A stretch of 64,000 bases of DNA. Source: Acanthosepion pharaonis (taxonomy: Eukaryota; Mollusca; Cephalopoda; Sepiida; Sepiidae). Positions 59,619-64,000 of this stretch are shown here, piece after piece. The stretch spans positions 1-64,000 of the forward strand of contig CAHIKZ030003459.1 in the NCBI GenBank assembly GCA_903632075.3, written 5' to 3'. The translations under genes and the position numbers were made by a program. Each line of letters opens with the position of its first letter. Positions within the stretch are counted from its first letter, which is position 1. Below the pieces are notes generated by a model that did not search any database, had not been told where the DNA came from, and saw only the letters and a program-made list of their open reading frames with translations.

Positions 59619-60659
59619 TTTTGGCTATAATGTTAATCTGGGTTTTTTGGCCATTATTGGCCTCCGTAGTTTTTTCACTATTCTTAATGCCGTTATTGGC
59701 CTCCATAAAATAAATTTTCCTTTTTTCCCGGCGATGTCATTATCGCTAATTTTTGGTTCTAGGGCTTTAATTTTTGAGATTGTCTTTATCCGGTGGGTCT
59801 TTCTTTGGGGGGGTTTTAAATAAATGTTTTCTTATATATCCGTTTTCTTTAGTCTGATAAGTTGGGTTTTTTTCGTTTAGCTAAAAAAACTTACCGTTAA
59901 TAATTTTTTTTTTCTTTTCCTTTTTTTTTTTTTTAAATTAAAAGGAAAGGGTTTTTCTTTTCCCTTTGGAATAATAAAATAAAAATAACACACAAAAACA
60001 CTAACCTTTATTTCACCCGAAAAGCGAGACAAACAAGCTTGTGCTAAAAACACGTACAATAAATATTATACAAATTTATTTTAAAAGTTCGCCTATTTTG
60101 AAACAATAAATTAAAAAAAAGAAAAACTCCAAAAGAAAAACGAAAAAACGCTAGACAAAAAAGAAAAACAAAGAAAATCGTTTCAAAACTAGGCAGAGTT
60201 TTACAATTTACAAAATGGCCGACACCAAAACAAATAAACAAAAGAAAATTATACAATACATTGTACGTGCACAAGGACAAATATATGGAAAAATAGACAG
60301 CAAATAATGGTTAGAAAAATTAAATAAACAAATATACAATAGAAAAAGGGAAAAGAAAAAACACGGAAAACTTAAATTATATTAAAAAGGAAAGAATAAA
60401 AGAATTATTAACGGTAAGTCAAAACAAAACGAAACACAGACAGGGGTTACGGAACAAACGAAAACGGAGATATAAAAAAGAGAAATTAGAGAAAATGAAA
60501 AACAAAAAGGAATTCTAGAATAAAAGGAATAAAAAAATTAAAGTAGATAAAAATTAAAAAAAGAGGAGGGTAAAAAAGGAAAAGAAAAAATCAAAATCTT
60601 TCTAAAAAAAATTCGTAAGAACACAAAAAGACAATAATAAAAAACAAACTAAACAAAAA
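59619..60659 (-). other. T-rich leader upstream of ORF1 with inverted repeat
   Basis: Non-coding on the minus strand, very T-rich. ACTTACCGTTAATAATT (from 59889) and its inverted copy AATTATTAACGGTAAGT (to 60418), each followed by a CTTTTCC/GGAAAG tract, form an imperfect inverted repeat with arms of about 36 bases. The repeat holds a GTAAGT donor-like word in each strand. Confidence 0.5.
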
Positions 60660-61011
60660 TGACGTTCAATACGCAAGGGACAATATCAAAAGAGCTGACG
60701 GGCGTCAAAATAGCAGTCAACAAAGGTCTAGCAAAAACTCGTACTACATAGAATTGAACTGCTACTGCCGTTGGCTAACAGCGAGAGAGTTTATATAGTG
60801 ATGCATAGGCTCCAGTGAGCTTGGCGCCAAAAATATAGAAAGATACTAAAATACGCGATTGGTCAGGAAATGGACCAATCCGTGGTTTTAGACAAAAATT
60901 CAAATGTTGTGCGATGGCAAAATTGTCATATGGTAAGTATCATATATTTATGAACCAATGACATTAAAGAAAGCGGAGGTGTGGCACATGTAAGTGATCA
61001 CCACATATTGC
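60660..61011 (-). promoter_or_regulatory. TATA/CCAAT promoter-like block at 5' side of LINE
   Basis: On the minus strand: ATTGG words at about 60960 and 60895, a perfect pair GATTGGTC/GACCAATC (60860-60883), and TATATAAACTCTCTCGCTG at about 60795. The same order of words occurs at 50050-50330 on plus. This is a pol II-type core promoter upstream of, not inside, the transcribed region, which is more typical of an LTR than of a LINE. Confidence 0.5.
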
Positions 61012-61145
61012 AATTGAAAATATATACATTATTGTTATTTGATATATTGATGTCTTTCAATTCGAAAGTATCTACGTTTTCGTTTTTTACATATTAATAT
61101 ATCATTTGAATTGGAAATATGTACATTTTGATTCTTTCCATAAGA
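61012..61145 (+). repeat. 45-bp satellite, right part (C-A-B)
   Basis: Three monomers, C then A then B, which continue the phase of the array at 52960-53345. This shows that 53346-61011 is an insertion. Confidence 0.8.
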
Positions 61146-61149
61146 ATAA

Positions 61150-61290
61150 CCAAGATATTCGCATTATGGAAGAGCGTTACCAAGATATGTGGGATATAAA
61201 CTTTTTTAATGACTACTGCTGGTGCGATGGCTACCAAACACAGGAAGAAGTCCCTGAAAAGACCTTTCACTCATAAATAGCTTCTTTTGT
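61150..61290 (+). other. Coding-like scrap
   Basis: A frame reads MEERYQDMWDINFFNDYCWC, then DGYQTQEEVPEKTFHS and a stop. The aromatic, acidic DYCW tail resembles the C-terminal end of some element-encoded proteins, but I cannot name the family. Confidence 0.2.
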
Positions 61291-61764
61291 GCATTTTTCT
61301 GTTTACTATGGCACAATGTGAGCTTTCTTCGAATATGTCAGCCCTTAATTTTTAGCATTATTTGTTTAATTCAAGAAGAAAATATAGTTATAAAACATTT
61401 CCGTTTAGAGGTTGTAGCTTAAAAATTTGATCTGATTACAAAAAATTGAGTATGATATTTGGATTAAGCGTAAAAAAATTGCATTAAAATCAGCTATTAT
61501 ATATACTACACCGCAGGCCAGTGTGTTGCGGGTTGTAGCTGAGTGAAAATGTATCAGAAAGTAATTTATGTAAGGCAAAGGTTATGCGTGCTTATTATGC
61601 ATTATCCCACAACATGTAGATCAAATAAAGAATATAAGGACAATTAGTATTGTATGAAATTACTAAAAACACAGTGGTTAGAGATCCAACAATAAAGAGA
61701 TTTTTTACAGTATTTACATTAGTCGGACTATTGTCCTCATCTTTGTCGCCATATTTGTCACAAC

Positions 61765-61800
61765 GTTTCGGCTCCGCTTCTTCAGGTGGTTGGAATTTCG
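61765..61800 (-). ncRNA. Hammerhead-like motif of a PLE end
   Basis: Minus strand CUGAAGA (61795-61789), short GCGGAGC hairpin part, then GAAAC (61779-61775) and GUUGUGACAAAU. Helix II is shorter than in the copy at 29828. CUGAAGA departs from the hammerhead consensus. Confidence 0.4.
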
Positions 61801-61932
61801 AACTGAACCCTTTATTTCGATCACTGGGGTAGACTGTTCTAGTTCCACGTGCCATGTTTGATGGATGTCATTTATCAGTTATCTCCTGCTAATTTTCCCT
61901 CTGAAAGTTCTAAGTTCTCTACTGCCTTAACC

Positions 61933-62005
61933 AGGTATTGAACTCACCTTCTTTGGGTCTGTCACTGGATCTAACCAACGCCTTTATCCACTGTGCCATG
62001 TGTCC
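61933..62005 (-). other. tRNA-Arg-like module, second copy
   Basis: Minus strand A box TGGCACAGTGG (61998-61988) and B-box-like GAGTTCAATACC (61944-61933). Nearly identical to 29621-29700. Confidence 0.55.
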
Positions 62006-62132
62006 TTCTGGGTTTAATACTTCTGAGTATTATAAACCTGATGTTTTCATCATCATTTTTACCAGTGCTCATATTGCAATTTTGCTGTTATTATTGCATG
62101 TCTTTACCAGAGTTCATATTGCAACTTTGTTA

Positions 62133-62687
62133 TCATTGCTTTTCTCTGGCACTCCTTATTACTGGTTCCCATATTGTATTTATTTCTAAGCTTAGTCGGC
62201 TCAGGAGATTTTTGTGGCCTAGCATATGTGCTGATTCCTTAAGTTTACGAATTTTCCAATGGTGTTCCCTGTCTATGATCTCAACATGATCCCACAGGGG
62301 CGGTGATCTCCTTCTCTCCCCATGATTTTGGTCAGCCACGCCTGATTTTTCTACTTCCCCTCGCGTTACAGCTTTCTGGTGTTCTTGAAGCCTTACCTCA
62401 AGGGGGCGGCCTGTCTCTCCTTTATATTCCTTTCCGCAGCTGCACGGGATAGCGTACACACATTCTTTAGTCATGTTCCTCTCTGTGGGGGGTCTCACTC
62501 GTGAGAGATATCTGCGAAGTGATGTCATCATTTTGAAGGTTGTCCTGATGTTATATGGACCGCAGATCCTTTGTATTTTCTCTGATAACCCCTTCACATA
62601 AGGCAGGCAGACTGTTTTCTGAGTGTTGCTGTCCTCCTCCTCCTCCTCTTGTACCCGCCTATCCCAGTTTTTGGGGGTTGCTGCCAT
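62133..62687 (-). CDS. PLE GIY-YIG endonuclease region
   Basis: 184 codons open without interruption, starting in the RT-to-endonuclease linker (LSEKIQRICGPYNIRTTFK, RRYLSRVRPPTERN). The GIY-YIG domain follows: CVYAIPCSCGKEYKGETGR with the GIY-like YAI, a CX-C pair and the YIG-like YKG; then RPLEVRLQEHQKAV with the catalytic Arg, and a conserved His/Glu helix region further on. In PLEs this nuclease nicks the target for priming. No stop or shift in this piece, unlike most others in the window, but RT is missing upstream so it cannot act alone. Start is arbitrary (truncated ORF). Confidence 0.8.
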   Translation of the reverse strand: MAATPKNWDRRVQEEEEEDSNTQKTVCLPYVKGLSEKIQRICGPYNIRTTFKMMTSLRRYLSRVRPPTERNMTKECVYAIPCSCGKEYKGETGRPLEVRLQEHQKAVTRGEVEKSGVADQNHGERRRSPPLWDHVEIIDREHHWKIRKLKESAHMLGHKNLLSRLSLEINTIWEPVIRSAREKQ

Positions 62688-62739
62688 GTACCCAGGGTAG
62701 TTGTTACTAGGTAGGAATTACAGCTTACACAAATGCATA

Positions 62740-63602
62740 TTAAAATCTCAGGTGTTTACAAACGTATAAAAATATGGAAACTGTAGTTGAAATAGATTAC
62801 TTTTTCCAGGATTTTAGCTTTGATACCTTAAACAACGTTATATTAAAAAGTAATTTGGCATTTGAAAACTTTCGAAAACATCTAAAATTATTAAAAATCG
62901 ATTTGTACTAGATCGAAAAGAATTAATTTCAACAAGTTCCGATAGCTTGTACAAAGATGTATTAAAAAAAGAATTTTAAAAAATGGAAGATCGAAAATAT
63001 AGTTGAAATTGAATACATTTTTTTTGATTTCAAATAATTTTTATAGCTTAAAAACGGTATATTAAAAATTAACATGATGTTTGGAAACTTTAGAAAACAT
63101 GAAATTATTGAAAATTGATTTGTTTTCGTTCGAAAATAAAAGATTATAAGGTGTTTCGACAGCTCTATTAAAAGTTCTATTAAATTAAATATCAAATATA
63201 TCAAAAAATTGAAAATGTAGTTGAAATACACTGACTAATCCAGGATCTCAAATAGTTTTTGATAGTTTACATAAAATTATATTAAATAAATGAATTTTGC
63301 AGACTTGTGAAAATATGGAAAATATAGATGAATTTTACCTGGATTTTACCAGGATTTCAAATAGTTTTGATAGGTTAAGCAACGTTAAAATAAGATATAA
63401 CATAGTTTTGAAAACATTCGAAAACACCTTAAATTATTGAAAATGGATTAGTTTTCGATCGAAAACAATTCATTTTAAAAATATTCGACATCATACTCAG
63501 AGTAAAAAAATGAAAAAAATTGTTTTTACAAACTTAAGAAAACATGGAAAATATTGTTGAAATAGACGCCATTTGCGCCAATTTAAGCTACATTTTGATA
63601 CC
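62740..63602 (-). repeat. 210-bp satellite superfamily, reverse orientation
   Basis: Four to five diverged units with GAAAACATTCGAAAACACC, AAATTATTGAAAATCGATT and GATCGAAAA...ATTTTAACAAG words and ...GATACCTTAAACAACGTTA. A subfamily distinct from the first array, in which ATCGATTTGTTTTCGATCGA replaces the ATCGATA dyad. Confidence 0.7.
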
Positions 63603-63606
63603 TTAA

Positions 63607-63893
63607 CCCTTTGAGCCCTGCATTCCTGAACAATTTAACTCATTTGCCTGAGCTCTGAGTTAACATTCGCAAAGAATTGGTATGTAATGTTTCACGGTAG
63701 ATATAAAAGTAGCTTGGTATAAGAATGACAATTGGAAAAAATCTTAGTTTTTGCCATATATAAATAAAAAAAAAATAAAATAAAAATAAAATAAATATAA
63801 AATAGAATAAAACAAATTAAAAATTGTTACTGCCAGTGGCTGGGAATTAAATCCTTTTCTCTACTAGTAAAGCGGTGGTCAGGGCTCAAAGGT
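63607..63893. mobile_element. TTAA-flanked MITE (piggyBac-like)
   Basis: Terminal inverted repeats CCCTTTGAGCCCTG (63607-63620) and CAGGGCTCAAAGGT (63880-63893), 13 of 14 matching, flanked on both sides by TTAA (63603-63606 and 63894-63897). Removing it restores a normal satellite unit (GATACCTTAA joined to CCAACGTTTA), so the empty site is visible. 287 bases, non-coding, with an A/T-rich simple-repeat core. TTAA target and such ends are typical of piggyBac-type elements. Confidence 0.88.
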
Positions 63894-63897
63894 TTAA

Positions 63898-64000
63898 CCA
63901 ACGTTTAAAAAATTATTTTAGTGATTGAAAACATTCGAAAACACCTAAAATTATGGAAAATAGATTTGCTATTGATCGAAAACATTTGATTTTAACAAGT
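63898..64000 (-). repeat. 210-bp satellite superfamily, continued to the window edge
   Basis: Resumes the unit interrupted by the MITE: GAAAACATTCGAAAACACCTA, then AAAATAGATTTG and ATTTTAACAAG words. Confidence 0.7.

Larger units (their letters stand above)
53346..61011 (-). mobile_element. 7.7-kb insertion carrying a nearly complete Tx1-like LINE
   Basis: Inserted between two monomers of the 45-bp satellite. In minus orientation it runs: promoter-like block (61011-60660), long T-rich leader, ORF1, ORF2, 3' UTR to 53752, then about 400 further bases. The outer ends, TGTGGTGATCAC at the right on minus and ...CCACTACA at the left on minus, look like LTR ends, so one reading is a solo LTR-like element with the LINE nested inside; the other is a single long LINE. 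No clear target-site duplication. Confidence 0.65.
61590..62705 (-). mobile_element. Penelope-like element 3' half
   Basis: Minus-strand order: linker and GIY-YIG endonuclease (62133-62687), tRNA-like module (61930-62005), body, hammerhead-like motif (61765-61795) and a tail to about 61590. It is 5'-truncated at about 62705 and inserted next to reverse-oriented 210-type satellite. Confidence 0.8.

Noticed and set aside
53346..61011. Complete LTR retrotransposon with two LTRs
   Set aside because: The outer 400-base ends are not direct repeats of one another and there is no LTR-type pol between them; the coding part is a LINE.

Overview
This is AT-rich nuclear DNA from a non-mammalian metazoan. 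No bacterial-type gene, operon, rRNA or intact tRNA gene was found. The element set is a BEL/Pao LTR retrotransposon, Penelope-like elements (PLEs) with GIY-YIG endonuclease, Tx1-like and R2-superfamily LINEs, a Y2-type Helitron, tRNA-derived SINE-like units and a TTAA-flanked MITE. That mix fits an invertebrate or a basal chordate; the sequence alone does not let me name the species.

Layout. 1-860 holds a GC-richer island with a possible promoter and first exon of a secreted protein on the minus strand. 870-5670 is a ~210-bp satellite ending in decayed copies. 5671-14444 is a nearly full-length BEL/Pao element on the minus strand with ~1.06-1.09-kb near-identical LTRs; its gag and pol are cut into pieces by single-base shifts. 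14757-17345 holds two broken Tx1-like LINE fragments in opposite orientations. 17.9-29.9 kb is a graveyard of PLE pieces (19.1-19.8, 23.3-26.3, 27.0 and 29.5-29.9 kb), satellite fragments, hairpins, TA microsatellites and another 5'-truncated LINE (27.36-29.3 kb).

29.93-40.31 kb is mostly two satellite families (51-bp and ~101-bp units) with local orientation switches. The 51-bp array is interrupted by an R2-superfamily LINE (32.31-34.58 kb) whose parts are circularly permuted. 40.8-41.2 kb is a PLE reverse transcriptase fragment, followed by a possible poly(A)-tailed retroposon and an AT-rich, intron-like region with a few exon-like islands. A TA microsatellite at 45.73-45.87 kb abuts a degenerate Helitron (45.87-49.69 kb) that has lost its HUH motif and most of its helicase.

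51.96-52.33 kb is a tRNA-derived SINE. A 45-bp satellite with a three-monomer higher-order repeat (52.96-53.35 and 61.01-61.14 kb) is split by a 7.7-kb insertion that carries an almost complete Tx1-like LINE (ORF2 54.38-57.81, ORF1 57.9-59.6 kb, minus strand). The window ends with a PLE 3' half (61.59-62.70 kb), the 210-bp satellite superfamily in reverse orientation, and a clean TTAA MITE (63607-63893).

Nearly all recognisable coding capacity is therefore retroelement or Helitron-derived. Most breaks in the BEL element are one-base changes at homopolymers, so assembly error should be excluded before calling it dead. The most interesting signals are hammerhead-ribozyme-like motifs at PLE ends, a tRNA-Arg-like module built into the PLE tail, the permuted R2-type insertion, the Helitron Rep without its HUH motif, and a possible unannotated secreted-protein first exon.
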